64,000 nt of DNA from Brachynemurus nebulosus. Lineage: Eukaryota > Arthropoda > Insecta > Neuroptera > Myrmeleontidae. The notes beneath the pieces were generated by a model, which saw only the letters and a list, made by a program, of their open reading frames with translations, was not told the DNA's origin and ran no database searches. Below, piece by piece: positions 1 through 12,000 of the stretch (position 1 is its first letter; every line of letters begins with the position of its first letter). Both the position numbers and the translations under genes were made by a program. Where the stretch lies: positions 165,947,498 to 166,011,497 of the forward strand of contig JAPWDM010000001.1 in assembly GCA_035578155.1 (NCBI GenBank), given 5' to 3'.

Positions 1-2930
1 AAAGCTAACTTTGTATCTGTGTACATCTGTGATTACTACATATTTATTTATTTTTTTAATTTTTGTTAGACTGTTAGTAGATGAAGATATATAAAAAAAA
101 AACAAGGGGTATGGCTTTCTCGTACTCTTAACATGCGAGCATAAATCAGTGAAACGCGATTTATCGAACACTGAGTAAAATATCACCATTTATGTACGAA
201 CTTCACGTTTGCACACGTAGCGATAAGAATGAAATTCACCGAGAACCATCTTGGTATTAACCCACATAAAGGATCGAGTAAACCGGTACCGCACCATTGT
301 TCGTAAAATTTATTAAATTATGAAGTATATTGTATACTTGATATAAGAGAAAACGTCACAATTTGACTAAAATATATATTAAATTTTATTTACCCAAAAC
401 CAATACGTATCTACTATTACCTACTTAAGTGTTTGAATATTGGTTCAGTCACGGACCAGTGAACATATTACATATACCTATATTATATTATATAGACTAA
501 TTAAAAAAATGTGTAATTGAAGCATCCAGTTACGACCAAGTTTCAACCCTTATAGTATTCTGTAATATAGTAATGGATTGTATTATATTTATTTTCTACT
601 ACTGAAATATACTTTTGTACAATTTCAGTTAAAATTATCTTTTCTTTTTCTGTAAAATGTTGGTATCTGTTTCATTTTTCCTTTTTTAAATTGAAAAATA
701 TCTTCACAATCGTCAAATTACAGTTTCAAAATGTTTTACGTAAACATAAATTGTATAATTTCTAATATTATATAAATCAAGTAGGCGCTACCTATTTTCA
801 AAATATTATTGGGATCCGTAAAACTTAGATACGCCAACTGGTGGTCAAAAAAGTAACTACTGCGAGTAGGCAAGTTCTGATTGGTCAAATTGATAGTTTC
901 ATAAATATTTTATTACATTCATTTTAACTGTCATTACATTAGACAGTTTCTTTTTCTTTTATCAAAAGTTATTGCTAGAAATCTTGCAGTAAGAAATTTT
1001 GTCATTGATTTAAATTTAAATTTTTTAACCATGTGATATTATCAACTTACTAGCATTTACTTCTCTTGTGTCTCATTTCATGTCCTATAAAAACAAATCA
1101 GACACCGTTGCTAGTCAAAATTGACCGGTAACGGACATTAGTTAACCATTGATAATTTTAAATGAAAAGCACCAGTCCCGTGCCATCGGGGCCTTTTATT
1201 TTTCCTAATTTCTGTATTTTCAATTTTAGAGAAAAATGCTAAGAATACTTTTTTTCTCTAAATGTTTGAAAATATTGGAATTAGGCGAAAACATTTTTTT
1301 TGGGGGGGGGGGGATAATTTCTCCGTAAACTATTAGGGGTAAGAGGGTGGTATACTTTTTTTGTAGAATCGAAAGATCTACAATTTTTATTTGAAAAAAT
1401 TTTCCATATCTCGCACACTTCGCGAGATAATTGGAAAATAAACTTTTTAGGGGTTGTTTCTACCTTTGTCCGGGATCAGAGCACTTTTTTTCATAGGGAG
1501 AATTGTTCTTAGTGACTCTAAGAACATTCCCTCCAATTTTCATCCATATAACCCGATTTCAGCCCTAATTTCACTGGACTATATTTTATATATGTTTTTA
1601 GATTCTAAAATATATAATAATTTCGACTATCTTCGGCCACACATTCGGCTACGGTGAAAAAGAAACCGAAAGTGATATCCTATCACCTCGTGTTTCATTA
1701 TAATATAATTTTATTTATTTTTTTACTCTAAATTCGTATTTACTTAAAAAAACGTATTTATCGGTACACGAAATAAGTTCCTAATTTTCATTCTTAACAA
1801 TATTTGCTAGCTGGTGAACTATTAAAAATCATAAAGTTGGAAAAGAAAATACAAGAATTACGGACTCAAGAACACCTACCAGTGTAAGAAATGTAGCTTT
1901 GAGCAAAATGCATTTAAATTTTTAAAGTTGTATACTTTTTGTATAAAGTGGACGTTTTTAAAATTCATAACTCTAGAACGATTAAAAGAATTCGATTGAA
2001 AAGAATTTAGTTTTAATATTCTTTGGTAATACTACTTTCGGTTAGAGTAACAAAAAATGCCAAATTTTTTAAATACATAGTTAAACGAGACCTCTCGTAA
2101 TGAAAAAATTACTTTTTAAGAATGGCATAATGCCAATAATCGGTATCATAATAAAATGATATTTATAAATTTGTTGAAAATTTTATATTTAAATATTATC
2201 TTTTATTAAAAAAATATTTAGGTAAAATTTTTTATTTTATTAATATATTTTTATTAGGTACATGGTTTTCTTGTATACATAATATAGACGGTATAAAATG
2301 TAACTGTTTTCAAACTAAGGGCTTGATTTACTAATCTGTATTGTATATTTGCTTTACTTGTTAGTTCTAGACTAAATATGTGTGTAATTACGCAATCCAC
2401 ATTTTTAAATAATTTTGTCAAATAACGGAATATAAACTTTCACTATGTTGTTTTATATATAACAAAGTTGTTTCTGGCGAATTGCCAACAATCTTGCTTT
2501 TGAATAAAGAATATGCATATATATTTTTTTTTTTATTACCTAAATCGTTAGAGAAACTAATAATAACTCTAATAAAAATATTTTAAAAAATACAGTAACT
2601 TTATATAATTTTAAAAAATTATTTTTTTATTGTTAGAACCTAGTACAGTTAAACGAAATTATATTGCACGTGCCGGATATGACGCATTTTGGCATAACTA
2701 GTACTCAATCTTGACACTAGAATTTTTAATGATAGTAACGATAGTAACAATAATAACGGTAAATTATATAATTACGAAGAATATTAATTATTTATTTTTA
2801 TATTACATTTAACCATTTATTTTAGGAATTTTTGAAAAAAATTCCTATTTCAAACAGAAAAATTAGCATAGGGGGAATTCATTAGAATCGTTTTTGAAAT
2901 CTGGTGTAGTCTTAGTTATGATCTTAATGT
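1..2930. other. Gene-free AT-rich stretch
   Basis: No coding region can be supported here. The open frames are short, lack codon bias and match no family I know. The stretch holds a G run near 1303-1313 and, from 811, about 150 bp resembling one arm of the palindromic repeat seen complete at 12710-13406 (it starts GGGATCCGTAAAACTT). Confidence 0.6.
811..960 (+). repeat. Half copy of the GGGAATCGTAAAACTT palindromic repeat family
   Basis: The segment starts GGGATCCGTAAAACTTAGAT and continues with a 'GTAACTACTGCGAGTAGGCAAG'-like block split by small changes. The same start and block occur at 12710, in inverse at 13406, and at 22909. Only one arm is recognisable here. The right boundary is approximate. 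Confidence 0.5.
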
Positions 2931-3029
2931 TTTAGGGAACCATCGCAAGCAACTTGTGCGCGACCTCTGGTGGCCTGTTTGCTATAAATCAAATATGGCC
3001 GCCATTGAGTAATACGACTTTTTAAGACC

Positions 3030-3250
3030 CATTCATATCTATAGACACTAAACGTCACAGACACTTATCGTGGCAGACCTGACAAATATTGTTTAATGCT
3101 TTTCTTATAAACACATTCATACATACAGACAATCCGTGTCTGTACGCCGTGCGGTATATATGGTATATATGAATATGTACATCCATAAGAAAAGCATTAA
3201 ACAATATTTGTCGTGTCTGCCACGATACGTGTCTGTAAATATGAATGGAC
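3030..3250. repeat. Palindromic element (hairpin MITE)
   Basis: The left arm (CATTCATATCT...CAGACAC...GGCAGAC...AAATATTGTTTAATGC) returns as its reverse complement near 3186-3250, with about 70 bp between the arms. The short open frame across it is explained by the palindrome. No transposase is visible, and the exact ends are uncertain. Confidence 0.6.
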
Positions 3251-3293
3251 CTTTATACGTTCTAGGATGCGAAGAATCCATTTCTCAGGTCTA

Positions 3294-3675
3294 CCCTGGC
3301 GGAAAAAAATTTATGAAAATCTATGATAAATTCTATAAAAAATTATGAAACTCTATGAAACAGTAAATTATTAGAAAGTCATATTTTTTCATAGAAAATC
3401 ATAAAAAATGACCATGGTTTTAATGAAAAATTATGCATTATTCTAAAACATTATGATTAGAATAACTATGAAAAAATATGAATTTATCTATTAGATCTGA
3501 ATGTCTGAAAATCGATTAATGTCTCTGTTTTTTAACGATAATTTCTGAGAAAGGTTGAATTCTTCTGAAAAAGTATGATAATGAATTATGATCATAAAAG
3601 TGTCCAAATTTGGATGTTTTTCATAGTTTTTCATAATTTGTCATAATTATTTTCATAGATTTTTTTCCGTCAGGG
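3294..3675. mobile_element. TIR element with CCCTGGCGGAAAAA ends
   Basis: The left end CCCTGGCGGAAAAAAATTT matches the inverted right end ATTTTTTTCCGTCAGGG. The interior consists of variants of 'ATGAAAAACTATGAAA' on both strands and has no coding capacity. The flanking trinucleotide CTA is repeated on both sides, which may be a short target-site duplication. Superfamily not assigned. Confidence 0.6.
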
Positions 3676-3921
3676 CTATTATCCTTTTATTTCTGTTTTA
3701 GATTTTAGAAAAAATTCGTTTTTTGTTATTTTACATTAAAATTATTAAACCCTATTTTTGCATTTATTACTGCATATTCGTGCATATTTTGAAAAAACTG
3801 CTGCATATTTTACCATTGTAATGTATACGTATTTTTGTCTACCAGTGTATTAATTTTCTGAAAACATCAATTATCGATTGAATTTATTGAACGATATACA
3901 ATTAAACGATAAGTCGTAATA

Positions 3922-4774
3922 TGTACCACTTCCTAGAAACGGAAGAAATACGTAGTTTGGATATAGATGGTCAGACGGTCATTTCAATAACCCAATGAGT
4001 GACGCTTCCTAAGCCTCAGAGACCCTAATTGTGGGAAGTCGTCACGTAGACACACAATCGAACGGTATAAAAGCAGAAACTGAGCTTCAATCGGGTTCAA
4101 TCTGATTCTCACTCTCATTCTTAGGTCTTCTCATTCTCATAGATTCTAATACTTTGAATAAGTTGTTAAAATTCATTAAGTTCAATAAGTTCATTCTTTT
4201 AATCAGTGATAATAATTAAGGGAAGTTTAACTGTGTTGTGAAACTTTTCACTAAAGGTAACTTTTCTAATAATATTATTTATTTTTATTTACGTATATAA
4301 TCTGATCTGGTAATATAAGGAATATTCATTTGACAAAGTACAAGTCTTTACATATTCCAGAAGTAATCACAGAAAATTATAGTGTAATGCAATTGATCAG
4401 CTTACATATGCGCATATTATTTTAATTTTGTAATTTTGAAATTTTAAATTGTTATATTTTCATTTATTTCTAAATATTTTATTATTACGATTTTTCTTGA
4501 TTTTGAATTGAACATAAACATTTCATACGATTGCAATTACCCATCTACAAAACACATTGTCGATTTATAAACTTTTATTTTATAATAAAACCTGATAATT
4601 TATTTTTAATTGTTAAATATTCTATTAATTTAATACCTAAAAACTTTTGAATTTGCATCCCCGTAATCGCAACTTTAACTCAAACTAAAAACGGACGTCA
4701 CTTTAAAAACTAAGTCTCGGTTACAGCTACCATCTAAACCAGAAAACAGTAACAGTTCACCCCGTTACATTACA
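3922..4774 (+). mobile_element. Probable LTR of an LTR retrotransposon, with adjacent primer-binding site
   Basis: A TG...CA-bounded segment (TGTACCACTTCC to CGTTACATTACA) contains a TATA box (TATAAAAG at 4066). Directly downstream, from 4777, is TGGTGGCGTTCGCGGTGGGA, which has the look of a tRNA primer-binding site (begins TGG). No gag or pol follows before 5900, so this is a solo or 5'-LTR remnant. A second LTR was not found, so the left boundary is inferred. Gypsy versus BEL cannot be decided. Confidence 0.45.
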
Positions 4775-4795
4775 TTTGGTGGCGTTCGCGGTGGG

Positions 4796-5900
4796 ATTGT
4801 TAAAATCAACCACCAAGCCACTCACCCCAGTTATTACACCATAAATCGTGCAAATAAGTTTCAACTTCTTTTTTTTTCAATATTTCAAGTAGGGGTTTTT
4901 TCTTAAAATAATTTTTAACGGCTTTAGTATCTATACGAAAAATGATTATGATATATTATATTACATCATGTTAGTAAATTTTTCACATGTCAGTTTTTAT
5001 TATTAATAAATAACATTGTTAATTATTATTTAATAAGAATTAAAATAACGTCTATGCAGTATTGACCATTTTTGCAAAACTGAGGCCAAATTTTTATACT
5101 GATCGGACCAAGCTGTTATACGTTAGTACAATATGTATCAAAAAATCTTGCAATATTCACTAAAAAATACATATCCAAAAATCATTCCTTAATCTTTAGA
5201 ATGCTTTAGTGCGCCAACCGCGCCAACCACGTTTAAATAGCACTATAAAAGAGCTAATTTAAAATATTTTCCTGTTAATTTCGTCAAAAGTGACATTTCT
5301 TTCCAAATTACGATACCGATATGATTATTTGATTTGAAATCTAATAAAATAAAAATAAGTACCTACTTATTTCGAATTATCTTAAGTATAATTATGTACT
5401 ATTAAGCTTAATTAATTTATTAAGCATGCAATATATATGAATGTTCAGGTCAAAGACGTAAGAAAACTGTATACAAATCTTATGTCTTTGTTCCTTAGTA
5501 CAGTAAAGAATTAATATTTTAGGCTAAGCCCATTAAACCAATTTTTTTATTCAATCAGTTGTTACGGTTGTTACTAAGAATACATTAGTCACAGTTTTTA
5601 TAGACTTTATTAAAAATTGAAAAATGTCACAAATGCAATTTTGAATGCATGTGTGAAAATCTCGATTAATTAATTATTATTCATGCATGATAGTAAAATC
5701 ATAATAATTTGTTTTTTATAAATTTAATTTAATTAAAAAATTTATTATAATTTAAAAATTTATACTTCCTTAAAAATATTTTCCCAACTTATATTTTAAA
5801 ATAAGTATATAGAAATAATGGCGATAGATAATTACGTAATATGTTAAAGTATCTGAAAACTAAAAGGTGTGTTTGTACATAATTGTTTTTTCTTTTTTTC
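4796..5900. other. AT-rich stretch upstream of PGAM-A
   Basis: No gene seen. The end of this stretch holds a pyrimidine tract ending in AG (TTTTTTCTTTTTTTCAG, to 5902). It is a good splice acceptor and suggests that PGAM-A has an untranslated first exon somewhere upstream. Confidence 0.4.
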
Positions 5901-5982
5901 AGTCTATTTCAATGAATAGTATAAGAATTATTTTCACTAATAAATAACGTTTTTATCGAAATTTTCCAAAAAATTTATCAAA

Positions 5983-6049
5983 ATGGTCTACACAATAGTA
6001 ATGACTCGTCACGGCGATAGTGAATTTAACGCCAAGAATTTATTTTGCG
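5983..6049 (+). CDS. PGAM-A exon 1
   Basis: Encodes residues 1-22 plus one base, with the RHG catalytic motif (His10). It ends G|GTATTT. The likely 5'UTR acceptor is at 5902. Confidence 0.92.
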
Positions 6050-9000
6050 GTATTTATTTTTATATAAGTAAAATTTTGACATCTTAATACGCACATATTA
6101 TAAATAAATTATTTCTATATTATTTCAAGGATGGTATGACGCACCGCTAACAAAGCAAGGTGAAGAAGAAGCTAGAGAATGTGGTGAAGCGTTAGTTAAT
6201 GCAAATGTAAAAGTCGACGTGGTACACTCTTCAGTATTAATTAGGGCAATCAAAACTTCTGAAATTATTTTGAAAGAATGTAATCAAACTAATATTCCGA
6301 TACGAAAAACATGGCGTTTAAATGAGCGTCACTATGGTGCTCTAACTGGTTTAGATAAAGTTACAATGGCACAAATATATGGTGAAAAGCAGGTTAAAAT
6401 TAATTAATAAATTATTCAGTAATTTGAAAACTAAAAACAAAATATTGTTTATTACGGTAGAATTAATTGATTTAATCACTTTCCCCTATTTTAATTATAC
6501 ACAAATTTTCCACAGAAGCCCGTCACTTGTTATTTATGAATTTATCTATTAGAATTTTTATCAGACTATCAACTTTAATTAATAAAAATTCATTTTAATT
6601 ACTACTGTTGTATGAAAGAGTAAAAAATAAAACAAATAATTTGAATAACAGTCAAAGTCAGAGATTTATCTTGCTTAATACAAAAAAAAAAATGTTGGCC
6701 TGTCAGGAAAATTAGTACGTAGAGGTAGTACTTCGAATGATACTATGCTACACTACTCTTTCAAAAATTTATCACCTCTTAAGGTACCATCACAGTGTGA
6801 TCGACCGAAAAATAGTCAATTTTCCCGATTTTTTTCAGATGGATAGGATGAGGGAATGTGGATTTACGATTAATACCACTATTTAACAATACAAAAATAT
6901 TTTTTTTATTCATTTTTTTATAATTATTATAATTTTTTGAAAAAAGTATTTTTAAAAAAGGGCGGATATTGGTGCCCACGATTACGGCCGCAGTTTTCAT
7001 TTGGAAAAAAATCAAATAGATTATTAATCTCTAGGTAAGCCACTATGTTCCCATGGGAGCTTTTTTTTTAAAATCTTCCTAGCTTTCCACACGAAAAAAT
7101 AAGATTTTGTACTTTTTATTGTAACATAAGATTTAAAAAAAAAAAAAGTTTCCATAGGTATAAAATAGCTGTTTACCTACAGATTAATAATCTATTTGAT
7201 TTTTTTTCCAAATGAAAACTGCGGCCGCAATCGTGGGCACCAATATCCGTTCTTTTTTAAAGACACTTTTTTCAAAAAATTATAATAATTATAAAAAATA
7301 AATAATAATAGATAAAAAAAATATTCTTGTAATGTTAAATAGTGGTATTAATCGTAAAAAAAATTCATCTCCATTCCCTCATATCCTATCCATCCGAAAA
7401 AAAATCGCAAAAATTGACTATTTTTCGGCCGATCACACTGTGATGGTACCTTAATACAAAAAGAAGTGTTGTCCTGTCAGAAAAATTAGTAAAGGCTCGA
7501 TGACACTGAGCGAGTTTACTCGCTACTAGCCGGCGAGTTTACAAGCTGCTAGTAAACTTGCCCAGTGTCATCATGTTCACTAGCCAACTAGCAGCTTGTA
7601 AAGAAGCTACGACAAAAGTTGAAAGCCGGGCTACTTTACTCGCTACTCGCTGGCGTGTAGGCTTGTTAGCTAGTAAACTAACCGTGTGTCACCATAGTTG
7701 CTAGTGAACTAGCTGCGAGTATGCCGGTAGTTGTTTCATAAAAAATAAATAAGATACTTCATTTGTCCAGTCGACGAAACTAGTTCATTCAGAAGTTGTT
7801 ATTTTAGCTCATATTGTCAAAAACGAATTAAAAATAAAAGAAAAGTAAAAATAAATGATAGAAAATTGTGGGTAAAACCATGGAAAAAAGACATGAGAAA
7901 TATGGTATTAAAAATAAAAAATATCCACGTATTATTTATATTCTTATTTTTTTTAACATTAGAATACCCCAAAAAGTTGAAAAAATAAAAGAAAAAAGCA
8001 AGGTTATGTTTACAATACATGGTTTAAAACTCGTTAGCTAGTTGGGTAGAGAGCGAGTGGAAAGTTTTCTGTGTCATCATCACTAGCGCACTCGCTGACT
8101 CGCCCGCTTGTAAACTCGCCGGCTAGTAGCGAGTAAACTCGCTCAGTGTCATCGAGCCTTAAGCAGAAGTAGTACTTCCGAATGATACTATACTACACTA
8201 CTCTTTCAAAAATTTACCACCTCTTAAGCTGTAGAATACATTCATTATTTTTTAAATAAATTCGTAATGGTAGGTAAATATTTGGCGTAGAAGTTATGAT
8301 GTGCCACCACCGCCCATGGATTGTACAAATAAATATTACGATGAGATAGTAAATGATCCTCGATATGAAGGTGTGTTTCCAAAGGATCAATTTCCTTCAC
8401 GCGAAAGTTTAAAAGATACTATAGAACGAGTAGCAGTTTATTGGGAAAATGTTATTAAGAATGATGTATGTATCATTTAATTTAATTATAATATATTAAT
8501 ATAAAAAATATCTAGAAAATTAATATGACTTATATGAGTTGATGATTTTTAAAACCATTTTTTTTTCAAATTAGAATTAGATGCAGTAGTGTTGCAAGAC
8601 GAAAATGGGGAGTGGGCAAGATAATTTTTGCGAAGCCCTCTTTAATTTTCTTTTTGAAATTTTTGTCTTAAAAATTAGGTGACAATCAAAAAAAAAAAAA
8701 TAAAATAAACGAAAAATAGCCACTTGCGAGGCTCCTTTAAGTGCGAGGCCGTGGGCGTGGGCCCATATCACGCACGCCTAGCTACATCACTGATTAGATG
8801 TCTGTTATTACTCGGGAGGATAAACTATTTAATTTTAATGTTTAAAACATGGAACAAAAGTAACTATAGTTATGTGGTCAATACGTAGTACTGTAGCGCC
8901 TGCAGAGCCATCAATTGTAAAAACCATTAATTTTTATACAAATGTTGTTTTATTTACAAACTGCTAAGAGAATAATAAACTGCTATAAAAGTGTGTAATT

Positions 9001-12000
9001 GTTAGTATTACTGATGGAAAGTAGTTAATTATAATTTTACAAATTATTGAAATGTGGTAGACATGTTTGCTCATTTTTCTTTATAGGTATTGTATGATTT
9101 CCCCTAAAAGTACAATAGTAAAAAAAATTAGAAAATAGGTTTTTAGTATTTCCTGAATATTTCTTGTTAACATTAATTAGATGGTTTTGAAACTCATCGA
9201 CTCATAATTAATTTTGATCATATACTTAACACTTACAAGTACAGTACAATTACGTTAATGGAGAAGTTTATCATCATTTCTTTTTTTTACGAATGAAAAT
9301 AAAAATTAAAGAAAAGTGTAAAAGAAAAATTAAGATCTTAATAACTAACAAAATTATGGGACTTTAAAGATGCATATAGTTCTGTTTCATCTAATACAGA
9401 TGTGTGACGTCATCTTTTCTACGGCATTGTAAATAGAACGAAGTCTTTTTTATTAAATTTTTGTAAAGCTGGTAAATACATTAATAATTACAGCTACTTC
9501 TTTTGAAAATTCAATGTTTTGACGTTTTAAAATGTCAATTTTTAAACCCTTAAAGATTTATAAATAAATAGTTTTGTTTTTTTTTGGTATTTTTTTAAAT
9601 ACCATATCCATGGTAATTTAACATGAATAAATTTTTTAAAAGACACTCATATATTATAGATATTTGACGTCACAAGCGAGTTGGAAATCAATCATTCCAT
9701 CTTAAACTTTAATCTTCTATTTCTCTATTATTTATTGATGAATTTCAAACATTTTTTCGATTTATTAATTTTGGTCTATATTTTAATTAAATATTACTAC
9801 ATATTATATCATCTATTCTACGATGATTGAATATACTTAGTTACATAACAAAAATTAATACTCTGTAAAGATTGTACTGTACCTATACCACAGTTTAAAT
9901 AATAGTGTATACTACGTATACCCAGTTTAATCACTCCTTTTCGCTCTCTATCTAAATATATTTAAATCGTATACCCATCTCTTTTCCTTACCATTTGCCC
10001 TTGAATACTTCCAACACATAAAAAATCTATGCTATTAAATAATAGCATAGATCTATGCTATTAAATAAAATATATTTTTCAGTGCTTCAGAAATCGCAAG
10101 TATAATGGTAGAATGATGAATTTTGTCAGTTTTGCTTATCATAAATTACAAATTGAAATTATTTTTCCATTTCTGGGTTAAATATTAATAGGTAACGTAA
10201 AAATTTAAATATTATTAGAATTATAAAAGTAAAAACTACTAAAACTATAATTACCAATAGGAAAACAATTATTAATAAAAACACATATCAACTATCAAAA
10301 ATTAAAGTTTAAAAACAATATTTGAACTGCTACAGCTCTGAACAAAATCGAAAAGAATAAATCATTTTATAAATTTATATGTACACCCCTCGTTTCTAAT
10401 CAGCAAGAGCCTACTATATATGTACAACTTCCAACACATAGTTCCAGAACAAATCAGAGTGAGAATACTGTATGTAATATACGTAGTATATTACTATTAT
10501 TTATACTGTGCCTATACATTTACACTGGATTGATGCATCGGTATTAGTTTTATCTTTTATCATATTCTAATTCACTAATTTCCTATGTGGGCATTTTGGG
10601 CGGTAGTGATTTCCGCACCAAATAAAAGATTGCAGGTAAATTCCGCACTCATCTTTTGAAATTATCATAATACTATGTGTATTTTCCGCACTTAACAATT
10701 GAAAATTAAACTAATTATTTTTTGATAAAATTATATTTAACTTATGTGTATAATACATATACAGGGTGTCAATTTAAAACAAGACAGGCCTTGTATCTTT
10801 GGAAAGGTAATAGGTAACTAAAACCTGTTGAAACCATTTCTAGAACATGAAGGGGGAACCATTATGACCCGCATGGAAAACTTTTGCATCCATCCCCTTA
10901 GGTTCCAGCCATCCTAACCCTATTTTTTTAAATTGTAAGGTCCCACTTATGGTACATCATTGGAAAGTTCTTTAAAAAAGTTGTTCATTAGTACCAAACA
11001 CAATATTAAATTATCGAATATTTTTTTAAAAATAGGTTAGTTTAATTAGTTTTGACAATATACTTCGACTTTGATATAAAAACTAGGTGGTAACGTTAGT
11101 TAAGGTTACGTTAGTTTAGTTTAATTTTGACAATATAGTTGACTTTGATATAAAAATTATATAATATAATATAATATTCTTCGACTTTGATATAAAACTA
11201 GGCGGTGAGGTTAGTTAAGGTTTGGTTAGTTTAGTTTAGTTTTGACAATATACTTCGATTTTGATATAAAACCTGGGTGATGAGGTTAGTTAAGGTTAGG
11301 TTAGTTCAGTTAGTTTTAACAATATACTTCGACTTTATATTCTGGTAAAACTGGCCAAAATAAATATTTTTAGTTATCCATTTGATTAGCGTTTTTAGTG
11401 TATTTCCCTTTGCCCGAATTCTTATGAAATAAAAGCAGTTAACTGAAAATGACTCACCTGTCTGATTAGCATTTTTAGCATTTTCCTTTGCCTAAATTTT
11501 CATGATAAGGAGCTAGCTCAATATTATTCACCTTCATAATAAGCATTTCCCTTTGTCGAAATTTCGAAAAAAGTGGTTTCGTTTTTTTGTGAATATTTAA
11601 TTAGGAATAAATCGAATGGCAATTATCAAAAAACTCACCCGGTATATAAATTTGTCGCGTACATACTTATGTTAATTTTCTGACCAGTGCGGAATTTACC
11701 ACATAAATTAACAAACAGTTGATGCATTTTAACTCTTTAAATGATTAAGACGAGTTAACTCGTCCTGCAATAGGGCGGCTCAAAATGCTGCGATATGTAC
11801 ATATTCACTGGTACAGGTGCCGCCATCTGTAAAAGATTTTCCGAAATACGGTAGAATTCTAAATAATGTCAAATTTTATCAACATAGTTTAGTATAATTT
11901 ATATTTTGTAAATTCCTAAGGTTCACTTTTTTGATGTTGGAATCTTTGATTTTTTTCTTTTTCTTTTTTTTGTAATCTTATCTATTGTACATATTTATCA

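Noticed and set aside
4066..4073. TATA box as the promoter of PGAM-A
   Set aside because: It lies 1.9 kb upstream, within TG...CA bounds and ahead of a primer-binding-like site, so an LTR promoter is the simpler reading.
6779..7015. 78-residue frame on the - strand
   Set aside because: It is inside the TTAA palindrome; its opposite arm encodes the same broken frame.
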